NCBI GenBank assembly: GCA_021372515.1
Contig: JAJFUG010000162.1
Span: 1-16,432 of the forward strand
Direction of reading: 5' to 3'
Source of the DNA: a bacterium
GTDB taxonomy: Bacteria; Gemmatimonadota; Glassbacteria; GWA2-58-10
DNA: 16,432 nucleotides
Under the pieces are notes generated by a model, which was given only the letters and a program-made list of their open reading frames with translations, did no database searches and had not been told where the DNA came from. Both the position numbers and the translations under genes were made by a program. How positions within the stretch are numbered: position 1 is the stretch's first letter; every line of letters begins with the position of its first letter. Shown piece after piece: positions 6,819-15,423 of the stretch.

Positions 6819-8849
6819 ATGCGAATCGAAGCCCTTGTCTGCTGTCTCTGCCTTCTGGCCCTGGCCTCTGTCGCCGCGGCCCAGGACCCTCTGCAGGAGG
6901 CTTTCCGGGTCTACACGCGGCAGGTGGCGCCCGGGATGCGGGTCACCCCCCTGTTGCGCTACCAACTCGACACTGCCTGGCGCCAGGACCACGCCCGCGT
7001 GCAGCGCCTGGAATCAATCGGCTCGGCCGAGGAGCTGCGCCAGTACCAGGGCGAGTTGCGCAGCCGTCTGCTTAGCTGCCTGGGCGGCCTGCCCGCCGAC
7101 AAGACCCCCCTCAACGCCCAGGTTACCGGCACCCTGCAGGAGGAGGGCTACCGGATCGACAAGGTCATTTTCGAGAGCCTGCCGGGATTCCATGTCACGG
7201 CCAATCTGTACATCCCGGATGGCGCCACGACACCTTCCCCGGCCGTGCTCCTGCCCTGCGGGCACTCGTTCAACGGCAAGGCCCATCCCGGCTACCAGCG
7301 GATTTGCGGCCGCCTGGCCCGCCGTGGCTATGTGGTCCTCACCTGGGACCCGGTCGGCCAGGGCGAGCGCAGCCAGTTCTGGGACCCTGCCGCGGGCGAA
7401 AGCCGCTACAACCGTGTCTGCGGCGAGCACGCCATAATGGGCGACCTGGCCTACCTGGCCGGGACCAATCTGGCGCGCTGGGAGGTGTGGGACGGCATCC
7501 GGGCGCACGACTACCTGCTCACCCGGCCCGAGGTGGACCCCAAGAGCATCGCGATTACCGGCAACAGCGGCGGCGGCTTCCAGACCGCTTTCCTGGGGGC
7601 GCTGGATGAGCGCAACAGTGTGGTGATGCCCTCCTGCTACATCAGCAGCCTGCCCATGCGCATGGCCAACCGCATCTACTCCGACCCGGACAACGACCCG
7701 GAGCAGGACCTGTCCGGCATGCTCTCCGAGGGCATCGACCACGCCGGGCTGCTGGTCCTGGCCTGGCCGCGCCCGCTGGCGGTTAACCTGGCCCTGCTCG
7801 ACTTTTTCCCCATCGAGGGCGGGCGCATGGCGTTCCGCCAGGTGGAGCCGCTCTGGCGGCGCTTCGGCCGGGCGCAGGACATCCAGCTCAACGAGGGCTA
7901 CCATCCCCACGGCTATTCCAGCGAGAACCAGGAGAAAGCTTTCGCTTTCCTGGACCTCCAGAACGGCCTGGCCCCCCGCTGGGGCCTCGACTCCACCGCG
8001 GTCCTGCCCGAGCGTGACCTCTGGTCCACCTCGAGTGGCCAGGTGCGGCTGGAGTATCCGGACGGCGTGTCGTTTATGGAGAGCCTGCGCCGCTACTGGG
8101 CCGGGCGCCGCGAAAACGGCAAGGTCAGCCTGGACAGCCTCTACCGCAGCCCCCTGCGCCCGGCCATTGAGAGCTGGAGCGTGCTGCCGGAGGACGGCAG
8201 CCGGCCGGAGAAAAGCATCCTCTGGCAGAAAGTCGGCAGCGGCCGGGTGGACGGCTACACGGTGGACCGCTATGCCCTGACCCACAGCGGCGGGCTTCAG
8301 ATACCGCTGCTGCATTTCCACACCGACAAGTCATCCGGCACCGCCCGGCTCTGGTTCAGCCTGGACGGCAAGGTGAAAAGCACCGAGTGGCCCCAGCTCA
8401 AGGGCCGGCTCGAACAGGGCGTGGACCTGATCAGTTTCGATTTCCGCGGCCTGGGCGAAAACCGCCTGGACTATCAGGTGACCAGCGTGGACGACCCGCG
8501 CCTGGCCGGCGTGCCGCTGGAGCAGCAGTATTTCAGCCCCCAGTCCGGTGTGCTGATAAACTACATCGCCAACTCGCTTCTCACCGGACGGCCCTATTTC
8601 CTGCAGCTGGTCGAGGACATCGAGATCGTTTCCAAGTTCGCCCGGGAGGCCCTGGGCGAGGGCAGCCTGAGTGTGACCGGGGCCGGCAAGGCCGACCTTC
8701 TGGCGCGTTCGGCCGCCTCGGTTGTCCCGGGCCTGGAGTACAGCCGCTCCCCGGATGCCGAGGAGATGAACTGGTCGCGCCTGGTGGAAACCGGCTCCGA
8801 GGACTGGCCCGTGCACTATATCCTGCCCGCCGGGGCCTACGTGGAGTGA
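6819..8849 (+). CDS. Secreted two-lobed alpha/beta-hydrolase, acetylxylan-esterase-like
   Basis: This is a 676-residue protein. The ATG at 6819 is chosen because GGAGG (6806-6810) sits 8 bp upstream and a clean signal peptide follows (cleavage near VAAAQ). Residues about 100-385 form an alpha/beta-hydrolase fold: PCGHSFNGKAHPGYQ, the strand YVVLTWDPVGQGERS, nucleophile Ser250 in GNSGGG, and a likely catalytic His in YHPHGYS (H362 or H364). This resembles the AXE1 (CE7-like) esterases that remove acetyl groups from polysaccharides. Residues about 485-676 look like a second, degenerate hydrolase lobe: LISFDFRGLGEN resembles the D-RG-GES loop, but the nucleophile elbow reads TGAGKAD without Ser. 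It is first in a likely operon with the TIM-barrel and GH123-like genes. The ester substrate is inferred. Confidence 0.87.
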   Translation: MRIEALVCCLCLLALASVAAAQDPLQEAFRVYTRQVAPGMRVTPLLRYQLDTAWRQDHARVQRLESIGSAEELRQYQGELRSRLLSCLGGLPADKTPLNAQVTGTLQEEGYRIDKVIFESLPGFHVTANLYIPDGATTPSPAVLLPCGHSFNGKAHPGYQRICGRLARRGYVVLTWDPVGQGERSQFWDPAAGESRYNRVCGEHAIMGDLAYLAGTNLARWEVWDGIRAHDYLLTRPEVDPKSIAITGNSGGGFQTAFLGALDERNSVVMPSCYISSLPMRMANRIYSDPDNDPEQDLSGMLSEGIDHAGLLVLAWPRPLAVNLALLDFFPIEGGRMAFRQVEPLWRRFGRAQDIQLNEGYHPHGYSSENQEKAFAFLDLQNGLAPRWGLDSTAVLPERDLWSTSSGQVRLEYPDGVSFMESLRRYWAGRRENGKVSLDSLYRSPLRPAIESWSVLPEDGSRPEKSILWQKVGSGRVDGYTVDRYALTHSGGLQIPLLHFHTDKSSGTARLWFSLDGKVKSTEWPQLKGRLEQGVDLISFDFRGLGENRLDYQVTSVDDPRLAGVPLEQQYFSPQSGVLINYIANSLLTGRPYFLQLVEDIEIVSKFAREALGEGSLSVTGAGKADLLARSAASVVPGLEYSRSPDAEEMNWSRLVETGSEDWPVHYILPAGAYVE

Positions 8850-8861
8850 GTGCGTCTCATC

Positions 8862-8881
8862 GTTCCGGCTGCGGCCGGAAC
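8862..8881 (+). other. Intergenic hairpin between the esterase and TIM-barrel genes
   Basis: GTTCCGGC-tgcg-GCCGGAAC is a perfect 8-bp stem with a 4-nt loop in the 60-bp gap. No T-tract follows, so it is more likely an mRNA stability or processing element than a terminator. Confidence 0.5.
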
Positions 8882-8909
8882 CGCTGACAACATACAAGGA
8901 GAGAGACCC

Positions 8910-10472
8910 ATGCTCGGAAGACGCAGTTTCCTCAAGGCCACGGGGCTGTCCCTGGCCGCGGCCGGGCTGAGCGGCGCCCCGGCCCGGGCCGATATCCCGG
9001 ACCACCGCTGGGATGGTTACGATTTCGGGCCGGCCCCCGCGATCACCGACCGTCTGAACCAGGGGCCCTTTACCATCGACCAGGACCAGGGCTGGCGCTA
9101 CATCGGCTACTCGACTCCGGCCAAGGGGCATGTGCGCAATTTCGGCCTCGGCCTGGTCGGCTACACCTGGGAGGAGGGCGGGCCCTCGCTCAAGGCCCGC
9201 CGGGGCGAGGAAACCCTGGAGCGGCACGTGGAGAAGCTCGCCACACTGCCCTTCGTCGATATCCTCTACATCCGCTGCGACTGGCGCGACATCCAGAAAC
9301 AGCCGGGCAAGCTGGAATTCTCGCCGGTCTGGAAGCTGACCCTGGACGCCGCCAAACAGTACGGCCTGCGCGTGGGCTTCCGCATCCAGCTCTCCAGCCC
9401 CAACATCCAGCCCAAGCTGCTCTCCATGCCCGATTTCCTGCAGAAAGAAGTCCCGATAGTGAACATCGGCGGCAAGGAGCGCGAGGGCTTCGACTGCCGC
9501 GAGCCGCGCTACGACCACCCGGCTTTCCAGAAAGCTTTCCGCGAGCTGAACGAGCTGCTGGCGGCCGAGTTCGACAACAACCCGCTGCTGGAGTTCATGG
9601 ACCTGATGATGTACGGGTTCTGGGGCGAGGGCCACACCGGCGACATTCCCAATCCCTTCCCCGACTATATGACCGCCGAGCGCACCATGCTCAGCATGGC
9701 CCAGATCCAGTTCGACACCTGGAAACACCTGCCCCTGGTGGTCAACACGCAGCCCGACATCAGCAAAACCGGCAACCGCGAGGTGCTCGACCATGCCGTG
9801 CGCGCGGGCTGCTGGCTGCGCTCCGACTCCATCGACCTGATCGAGGAGCCGATCCAGGTGGAGCGCCTGTCCAACCGTCCCCCCTGGCTGGCCGTGGTGA
9901 TGGAGCAGGGCAACGACCGCACCTACGACATCCGCGACCTTCCGCCTGACACCGCCGGGGTGAACCGCATGGAGGTCGCCTGCCAGCACGTGCTCGACCT
10001 GGGCGCGGGCTACTGGTCGCTCTGGACCGAGTCCGACAACCTGGCCAGCTACAACGAAAAGTACCCGGAGGGGTTCGCCGCGCTGCAGAGCCGTATGGGC
10101 TGGCGCGTTCGTCCCTCCTGGGTCTGGCAGCGCAAGCGCTACGGCACCAGCGAGGTGGTGGTCGCTCTGGCCAATGACGGCGTGGCCGGAGTGCCGGGCG
10201 CGCTGCGGGTCTATCTGGAAAGCCTGGACGGCAAGGTGTGCCTGGGCGGCAGCCTCGACCCGGCGCACCCGTTGGCCGGCAAGCTGCGCCAGTGTAATTT
10301 CATCCTGCCACAGGGCCTGGAGGGCCAGAAATTCAAGCTGCGCGCCGAGATCGAGACCCGCGGCGTGCGCCGTCCCGTGCGCTGGGCCTGCGCCCAGCCG
10401 GGGGAGCCGGATGGCTCGCTGGTGTTCCAACTGGCCCGTTTCGAGGATGAGGGCTGGCGCAAGGGTATCTGA
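8910..10472 (+). CDS. Tat-exported TIM-barrel glycosidase-like protein (DUF4832/GH42-like)
   Basis: This is a 520-residue protein. The ATG at 8910 is chosen because AAGGAGAG lies 6 bp upstream and it starts directly on a twin-arginine signal (GRRSFLKATGLSLAAAG, cleavage near APARA); the upstream GTG at 8850 would bury this. Residues about 70-400 look like a TIM barrel: VDILYIRCDWRDIQ, GLRVGFRIQLSS, and MMYGFWGEGHTG at about 233-244, which resembles the WGEWH region of DUF4832 and beta-galactosidase-like proteins. E240 is a candidate acid/base; E332 (VVMEQGN) could be a partner. Residues about 405-515 look like a C-terminal beta-sandwich. The activity is not established. It sits between the esterase and the second GH123-like gene with 60- and 37-bp gaps, so all three are probably co-transcribed. 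Confidence 0.85.
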   Translation: MLGRRSFLKATGLSLAAAGLSGAPARADIPDHRWDGYDFGPAPAITDRLNQGPFTIDQDQGWRYIGYSTPAKGHVRNFGLGLVGYTWEEGGPSLKARRGEETLERHVEKLATLPFVDILYIRCDWRDIQKQPGKLEFSPVWKLTLDAAKQYGLRVGFRIQLSSPNIQPKLLSMPDFLQKEVPIVNIGGKEREGFDCREPRYDHPAFQKAFRELNELLAAEFDNNPLLEFMDLMMYGFWGEGHTGDIPNPFPDYMTAERTMLSMAQIQFDTWKHLPLVVNTQPDISKTGNREVLDHAVRAGCWLRSDSIDLIEEPIQVERLSNRPPWLAVVMEQGNDRTYDIRDLPPDTAGVNRMEVACQHVLDLGAGYWSLWTESDNLASYNEKYPEGFAALQSRMGWRVRPSWVWQRKRYGTSEVVVALANDGVAGVPGALRVYLESLDGKVCLGGSLDPAHPLAGKLRQCNFILPQGLEGQKFKLRAEIETRGVRRPVRWACAQPGEPDGSLVFQLARFEDEGWRKGI

Positions 10473-10509
10473 GTGCGTTCGAGACCATAACCCTGACTGG
10501 AGAGGACTC

Positions 10510-12348
10510 ATGCGTGCTATCGGATCGGTGATGTTATGTTGCGTCCTGGCCCTGGCCCTGTCGCGGCCTGCCGCGGCTGGGGTCACGAAAGTCTGGGCCG
10601 TGGGTGACGGCGAGAAAGTGTTCCGCTACGACCAGGACCACCCGTCCAGGGCGGCCAACAGTGTCTGGGACGGCAAGTCGGTCAGCCTGACTGGCCTGTA
10701 CAACGAGGTGCTGGGTTTCCAGGTGATCGTGGAGGCCGACAGCCTGGGCGCTCCGGCCGTGGAGGTGAGTGTCGACCCGCCGGTGGAGCGCGCCAGCGGC
10801 AAGGCGATCGGCTCCGCCGGTGCGCAGTACGGCCCGGGTGGATACCTGGAGGTGTTCAGCCAGCACTACCTGCTGATCCGTGAGCCCACCAAGCCGCAGT
10901 GGTTCTACGGCTCCGAGGCCTCCGCCCCCAAGCGCATGACCGGCTGGATCCCCGACGCCCTGGTCCCGCCCGAGGCCCGTCCGGGCCGCGGCGGCTTCCC
11001 GGTCGACATCCCGCGCGCCCGGCGCGAGGTGCACCGCCGTCAGAACACGCTGGAGGAAACCCCCACGCCAGCGCGCCAGAACCAGGGTTTCTGGGTCGAC
11101 CTCTACCTGCCCCGCGACAAGTCCTGGCCCGCCGGGAAATACCTGAGCAACATCCGGGTGCGCTCCGCCGGCCAGGAGGTGGCGGTAATCCCGGTGACAG
11201 TCAACCTGCGCCCGCATTTCCTGCCCGATGAGAACCATTCGAACATCTGGCTCTTCGGCAGCACCAAGGTGGTCGCCTCCTACTATCCCGGCCTGCCCGA
11301 CTCGCTGGCCGAGCGCATGCTCAAGTTCGAGTGCCACCGTCACCGCATCGACATGGTTGGCTGCTCCGAGGCTCACGGCTCGCCGTTCGACCAGGCCCTG
11401 ATGGACCGCTACAAGCCCTGGCTGGACGGCAGCGCGTTCACCCCGGCCGCCGGCTACCAGGGTCCCGGCCAGGGCCAGGGCGAAAAACTTTTCACCGTGG
11501 GCATCTACGGCTCCATCACCGGACGGGTCTTCGACAACGAGCAGTCCGCCCGCGCCGAGAGCGACAAGTGGGTCACCTGGTTCGAGAAGAACGCCCCCGG
11601 GGTGCGCTATTTCTGGTACATGATCGATGAGCCCGGCCCCGTGCAGTTCGACTGGATCAAGCAGCACGCCGGCTGGGTCCACGACAACCCGGGACCAGGC
11701 AAGCGTCTGCCCGTGTTCACCACCCGCAGCTACACCCCGGAGCTGGACAAGGATATCGACATCTGGGCCGGCCACAACGGCGTGGACCTGAACAAGCTGG
11801 CCGCGATCAAGGCCCGCGGCGGCGACCACTGGTTCTACAACGGCAACCGTCCCCGCTACGGCGCGGTGATCACCGAGGCGGACGCCGTGGACCTGCGGGT
11901 CAACGGCTGGGTCAAGTACATCCACGGCGTGAACACCTGGTTCCTCTGGGAGGGAACCACCTGGGACCACAACAACCAGGGGCCCAAGGGCCATCTGCAC
12001 CAGCGCATTTTCAGCGATCCGCTCACGTTCATGGGCAGCGGGGACAGCTGGGCCAACGGCGACGGGATCGTGTTCTATCCGGGACGCAACCCGTTCTACG
12101 AGGAGGAGGACCGCGGCGTGAACCGCATCCTCGGCTCCATCCGGCTCAAGAACATGCGCCGCGGACAGCAGGACTTCGAGCTTATGTGGCTGGCCGAGCA
12201 GAAAGCCGGGCGCGAGAAAGTGCTCCAGATAGTCAAGGGCGTGGTGCCCAGATCCCTGGAGGCGGACATGAAAGACCCGGTGAGCTGGTCCGAGCACGGG
12301 GACGACTACGATAAGGCGCGGCTAAAGCTGATTGACCTGCTGGACTGA
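10510..12348 (+). CDS. Secreted GH123-like glycoside hydrolase (DUF4091-type), copy 2
   Basis: This is a 612-residue protein. The ATG at 10510 follows GGAGAGGA and begins a signal peptide (cleavage near RPAAAG). It aligns end to end with the copy at 3106: the same N-terminal GLYNEVLGFQVIVEADSLGA block, HRHRIDMVG, GYQGPG-GQGEKLF, YWYMIDEPGP-type active site (D373-E374) and the DUF4091 end (SIRLKNMRRGQQDFELMWLAE). In GH123 the adjacent Asp-Glu pair polarises the substrate N-acetyl group and acts as acid/base. The two copies differ in loops near residues 120-145 and 330-345, which could give different specificities (inference). It closes the unit begun at 6819, with a 37-bp gap upstream, and a scar of a third copy follows 15 bp downstream. 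A long opposite-strand ORF is a shadow. Confidence 0.9.
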   Translation: MRAIGSVMLCCVLALALSRPAAAGVTKVWAVGDGEKVFRYDQDHPSRAANSVWDGKSVSLTGLYNEVLGFQVIVEADSLGAPAVEVSVDPPVERASGKAIGSAGAQYGPGGYLEVFSQHYLLIREPTKPQWFYGSEASAPKRMTGWIPDALVPPEARPGRGGFPVDIPRARREVHRRQNTLEETPTPARQNQGFWVDLYLPRDKSWPAGKYLSNIRVRSAGQEVAVIPVTVNLRPHFLPDENHSNIWLFGSTKVVASYYPGLPDSLAERMLKFECHRHRIDMVGCSEAHGSPFDQALMDRYKPWLDGSAFTPAAGYQGPGQGQGEKLFTVGIYGSITGRVFDNEQSARAESDKWVTWFEKNAPGVRYFWYMIDEPGPVQFDWIKQHAGWVHDNPGPGKRLPVFTTRSYTPELDKDIDIWAGHNGVDLNKLAAIKARGGDHWFYNGNRPRYGAVITEADAVDLRVNGWVKYIHGVNTWFLWEGTTWDHNNQGPKGHLHQRIFSDPLTFMGSGDSWANGDGIVFYPGRNPFYEEEDRGVNRILGSIRLKNMRRGQQDFELMWLAEQKAGREKVLQIVKGVVPRSLEADMKDPVSWSEHGDDYDKARLKLIDLLD

Positions 12349-12363
12349 AGAGAGAGCTGACAG

Positions 12364-12504
12364 ATGAGAGCGAACAAAAGGCTTGTCCTTTTCTGCACCT
12401 CTATCGGCCTGTCCCTGGTGGCCGGGGCCGCCTGCGGCGCCCGGGGCTACGTGGAGACTTTCAGCCAGCATGACTGTGAGCTTGTGTGGCTGGCCGGCAA
12501 GTGA
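12364..12504 (+). pseudogene. 46-codon scar of a third GH123-like gene
   Basis: The ORF MRANKRLVLFCTSIGLSLVA... keeps an ATG, a purine-rich ribosome site (AGAGAGAG) and a signal-like N-terminus, then jumps to GYVETFSQHDCELVWLAGK and a stop. GYVETFSQH matches GYLEVFSQH (residues 111-119 of the neighbour), and DCELVWLAGK matches DFELMWLAEQ (555-564). Residues 120-554 are missing. Both halves also match at DNA level (about 23/30 and 29/36 bases by hand), and they meet at a shared CAGCA, as expected for deletion between short repeats. It might still be translated as a small secreted peptide. Confidence 0.62.
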
Positions 12505-12559
12505 GGTCTGTTGGTGCCGTGAGTCTTGTTCGGCTTCCGAATTGACGTGTGCTTCTATG

Positions 12560-12599
12560 CTTATGCAGGGGCGCACCCGCGGGTGCGCCCCTGCATAAG
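12560..12599. repeat. Perfect 40-bp palindrome, REP-like or terminator element
   Basis: The arms 12560-12579 and 12580-12599 are exact reverse complements with no spacer; the arms begin CTTATGCAGGGGCGCACCCG. It lies in the gap between the GH123 scar and the SGNH pair, outside any gene. No T-tract follows on either side, so a classical terminator is less likely than a REP/BIME-type repeat, though the hairpin could still block 3' exonucleases. Extragenic GC-rich palindromes with GGGGCG arms are common in uncultured bacteria. Confidence 0.8.
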
Positions 12600-12637
12600 T
12601 CTCTGTCGATGCTGCTCCACCGGAACTAAGGAAAAAG

Positions 12638-12665
12638 TTGGCTTTTCATTCCTGTTTGTGATACA
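12638..12665 (+). promoter_or_regulatory. Weak candidate promoter for the SGNH pair
   Basis: TTGGCT (12638-12643) and GATACA (12660-12665) are separated by 16 bp, with TG just upstream of the -10 (extended -10-like). The surrounding 12620-12720 region is A/T-rich compared with the genes. The hexamers are poor, so this is tentative. Confidence 0.28.
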
Positions 12666-12731
12666 GATATTGTCATGTCGGAATTACCCCCAAGGCGGTC
12701 TTCACCCGAAAAATACCATGTGAGGAAACGG

Positions 12732-14045
12732 ATGATGCGTAGTAAATGGTTTGTGCCTGGGATTCTTGCCCTGGCTATGGTGGCCTGCGGCGGTGGTGAG
12801 CTTCAACCGCGCTCGCGGGCGCAGGACCTGGGTCAGGCGACCCTCAAGGTCATGCGGCTGGAGATGAAAGCCTCCGCTGAGGGCAGGGCCCTGGAGGGCG
12901 AGGCCCTGCTGGCGGACAGCCTTCTGAAGCGGCTGGACGACGGCTGTGTGCGGATCTGGGTCGACAGCGGCAGCGGCGACTGCACCGCGGAGATCGACTC
13001 GCTGATCGAGCTGACCGACCGCAGCGAGCTGCAGACTCCCGACAGCCTGGATGCCGCCGCGGCCGCGGTGGAGGTGCTGCGGGACGCCCCCGAGGTCACC
13101 GACATGGCCCGCCCCCTGCTGGAGGGCTACGCGGCCACGCTGATGCTCAACATGGACGAATCCCGCGAGATCGCCTCACGCCTGCGGCCTATCGAGCTGA
13201 TGCTCTCGGCAGGGATACCGGTCACCTACCGCGACCTGGGGCTGGCCGGTGCGGACACGTTGCGCCTGATGGAGCTGGCCGGCAAGATGTCCGAACTCTG
13301 CGGGGCGCAGCCGTTCGGCGCCACGGCCTTCGATTTCTTCATCGCCATGCGCCGCCTGGATGATGTCGGCTCGCGCTTCGGCAGGCAGAAAGACGCCGGC
13401 GACCTGGCCGCCCAGGTCATGGCCCAGCCGGGCTTCGACAGCCTGCGGCCCAAGCTTGCCGCCCTGCCCGCGGCCACGGTCGCTTTCTTCGGCGATTCCC
13501 AGACCGACAACCGTCACTGGTCCTCGCCCGCCCACTATCCCAACGTGATCCAGGCGGTCTGCGACTCGGTCAACCCGGCGCTCAAGGTGGTCAACGCCGG
13601 CATCGGCGGGGATGACAGCCGCGAAGGCCTGGCCCGTATCCAGAGCGATGTGATAGACAAAGCTCCCAATGTGTGCTTCGTGCTGTTCGGCGGCAATGAC
13701 GCCATGTTCTGGGGCCGCGACCACAGCACGGTCAGCCCGGAGCAGTACCGTCAGAACATCGCCGAGATCACCACGCGGCTGAAGGCCATCGGCTGCCGGG
13801 TGGTTCTGCTGACCTACCCGACCATCCCGTACATGCAGCCGCCGGAGGCCGCGGTGCTGGCGCAGATGAACCAGGGGCTGGCCGCGGTGCGCGACAGCCT
13901 GGGCGCCGAGTGGCTGGACACGGCCGCCCTTTTCGCTCAGCACGAGCCGCGCCGTATGTACGCCCCGGACATGATCCATTTCTGCCCGGAGGCGCACCTT
14001 CTTCTGGCCCGCCGGATACTCGACTATCTGGCCGAGGGCAAATGA
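12732..14045 (+). CDS. SGNH/GDSL-family esterase lipoprotein, copy 1
   Basis: This is a 437-residue protein. The ATG at 12732 follows GAGGAAACGG; the frame is open upstream but lacks a better site. A lipoprotein signal ends at Cys19 (ALAMVAC), so it is probably membrane-anchored. Residues about 25-240 are a mainly helical N-terminal domain I do not recognise, containing VTYRDLGL. Residues about 248-437 are an SGNH hydrolase: block I FFGDSQT with nucleophile Ser256, block II NAGIGGDD, block III GGND (N322), and block V DMIH with Asp413 and His416. Enzymes of this fold deacetylate or deacylate glycans and lipids; the locus favours a glycan ester (inference). Its tandem paralogue starts 42 bp downstream, and both likely share an mRNA. 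Confidence 0.9.
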   Translation: MMRSKWFVPGILALAMVACGGGELQPRSRAQDLGQATLKVMRLEMKASAEGRALEGEALLADSLLKRLDDGCVRIWVDSGSGDCTAEIDSLIELTDRSELQTPDSLDAAAAAVEVLRDAPEVTDMARPLLEGYAATLMLNMDESREIASRLRPIELMLSAGIPVTYRDLGLAGADTLRLMELAGKMSELCGAQPFGATAFDFFIAMRRLDDVGSRFGRQKDAGDLAAQVMAQPGFDSLRPKLAALPAATVAFFGDSQTDNRHWSSPAHYPNVIQAVCDSVNPALKVVNAGIGGDDSREGLARIQSDVIDKAPNVCFVLFGGNDAMFWGRDHSTVSPEQYRQNIAEITTRLKAIGCRVVLLTYPTIPYMQPPEAAVLAQMNQGLAAVRDSLGAEWLDTAALFAQHEPRRMYAPDMIHFCPEAHLLLARRILDYLAEGK

Positions 14046-14087
14046 CTCACTGAATTTCGCCGCGTACTTTGAACCGGAGGCCCGATC

Positions 14088-15386
14088 ATGCGCAAGACTT
14101 CTGTCCTTTTCAGCCTGCTTACCATCCTGGTCGCAGCCTGCTCCACCGGCGGCACGAAAGACCGGGCCCAGCGCCTGGCCTCGGCCTGCCTGGAGGCCGT
14201 GCGCATGGAGCAGGCCGCCATGGCCGCCAAGACCACGCTCACCGGCAGCCAGGCCACGGCCGACAGCCTGTTCCTGGCCGCGATCAAGTCCAGCCCGGAG
14301 TGTGTGAGCGGGTACGCCGCCACGGGAACCGGCGAGTGCGCCCCCGTGATCGAGGCTTTCCTGGCCGCGATGGACAAGGAGAAAATCCAGCCGCGCCCGG
14401 ATGACCCGGCCGCCGTGCTGGGCGGACTCCTCAAGGGCCGGGTGACAAAGAACCCGCAGCTCGTTGACGGCTACCTGGCCGTGTTCCAGATGTGTATGGA
14501 GATCGATCGCGACGGCACCGTGCTGCAGGACCTGATGCCGTTCGTGGTCGCCCTGGGCTGCCCGATGACCTACCGCGACCTGGGCCTGGACGGGGTGCCG
14601 GATGCCGAAACCCTGGGCGCAGAGGCCGCTGCAAAAGTGGGTGAGGTCCCCTACGCCAAGACCCCCGAGGACTTCGTCATGCCCCTGGTCAAGATCGACA
14701 GTTGGGGCGGCAAGTTCAGCGGTCAGGTCAACGCCGACACCCTGGCCGCGCGCCTGATGGCCGAGCCCTGGTTCGAGCCGCTGCGGCCCGGCCTGGAACG
14801 CATGAGCTGGACCCGGATCGGGTTCCTGGGCGACTCGCACATGGACAAGCGCCACTGGTCCACCGCGGCGCCGTTCCCCGAGATCGTGCGCGGCGTGCTC
14901 AAGGTGGTCAAGCCCGAGGCCGTGGTGATCAACGCCGGCGTGGGCGGGGATGACTCGGGCGAGGCCCTGGCCCGCATGGACACCGACATTGTCGCCAAAA
15001 GCCCGCAGATCGTGTTTGTCAGCCTGGGCGGCAACGACAGCCGCCACTGGGACAACAGCCCCACGCCCAAGGTCAGCCCGGAGCAGTTCGTACTCAATTT
15101 CACCGATATGACCGGTCGTCTCAAGGCCATCGGCTGCCGGGTGGTGCTGATGGAGCCGCCGCACTGCCCGGAGCACTCCGGGGCGGACCTCGAATCCTTT
15201 AACGCCATCTGCGACAGCCTGCGCCTTCTGCCCGAGCGTCTGGGCACCGGCTGGCTCGGCTGGACCCAGGAGCAGACCGAGGCCGACCCGAAGACCATTT
15301 TCGCCCGGGACATGATCCACATGAACCCGAACGGGCACCTGACCGAAGCGCGCAAGGTCATCGAATACATGGCCACCCAGCAGTAG
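14088..15386 (+). CDS. SGNH/GDSL-family esterase lipoprotein, copy 2
   Basis: This is a 432-residue protein. The ATG at 14088 follows CCGGAGG with 7 bp spacing. The lipobox LVAAC gives lipidated Cys18. The N-terminal domain (about 20-235) matches that of copy 1, including MTYRDLGL and the A-R-ME pattern near residue 40. The SGNH domain has FLGDSHM (Ser250), [12 protein letters not shown] (N316) and DMIHM (Asp408, His411), so all catalytic residues are present. Compared with copy 1 it differs after block III (RHWDNS versus AMFWGRD) and has an extra stretch before DMIH, so substrates may differ. It is followed after 37 bp by the oxidoreductase gene on the same strand. Confidence 0.9.
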   Translation: MRKTSVLFSLLTILVAACSTGGTKDRAQRLASACLEAVRMEQAAMAAKTTLTGSQATADSLFLAAIKSSPECVSGYAATGTGECAPVIEAFLAAMDKEKIQPRPDDPAAVLGGLLKGRVTKNPQLVDGYLAVFQMCMEIDRDGTVLQDLMPFVVALGCPMTYRDLGLDGVPDAETLGAEAAAKVGEVPYAKTPEDFVMPLVKIDSWGGKFSGQVNADTLAARLMAEPWFEPLRPGLERMSWTRIGFLGDSHMDKRHWSTAAPFPEIVRGVLKVVKPEAVVINAGVGGDDSGEALARMDTDIVAKSPQIVFVSLGGNDSRHWDNSPTPKVSPEQFVLNFTDMTGRLKAIGCRVVLMEPPHCPEHSGADLESFNAICDSLRLLPERLGTGWLGWTQEQTEADPKTIFARDMIHMNPNGHLTEARKVIEYMATQQ

Positions 15387-15423
15387 GCCCCGGCCTGAAA
15401 CCACAACCGGCCCAGGAGGCGCG

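Noticed and set aside
6590-7075. Possible leader peptide ORF before the esterase
   Set aside because: There is no ribosome site at 6590, and it runs out of frame deep into the esterase gene.
8331-10586. Opposite-strand 751-codon ORF across the TIM-barrel gene
   Set aside because: It is antisense to a gene with a Tat signal and good ribosome site; composition and lack of any family resemblance mark it as a shadow. The same holds for 13176-15404, 10534-12297 and 7014-8321.
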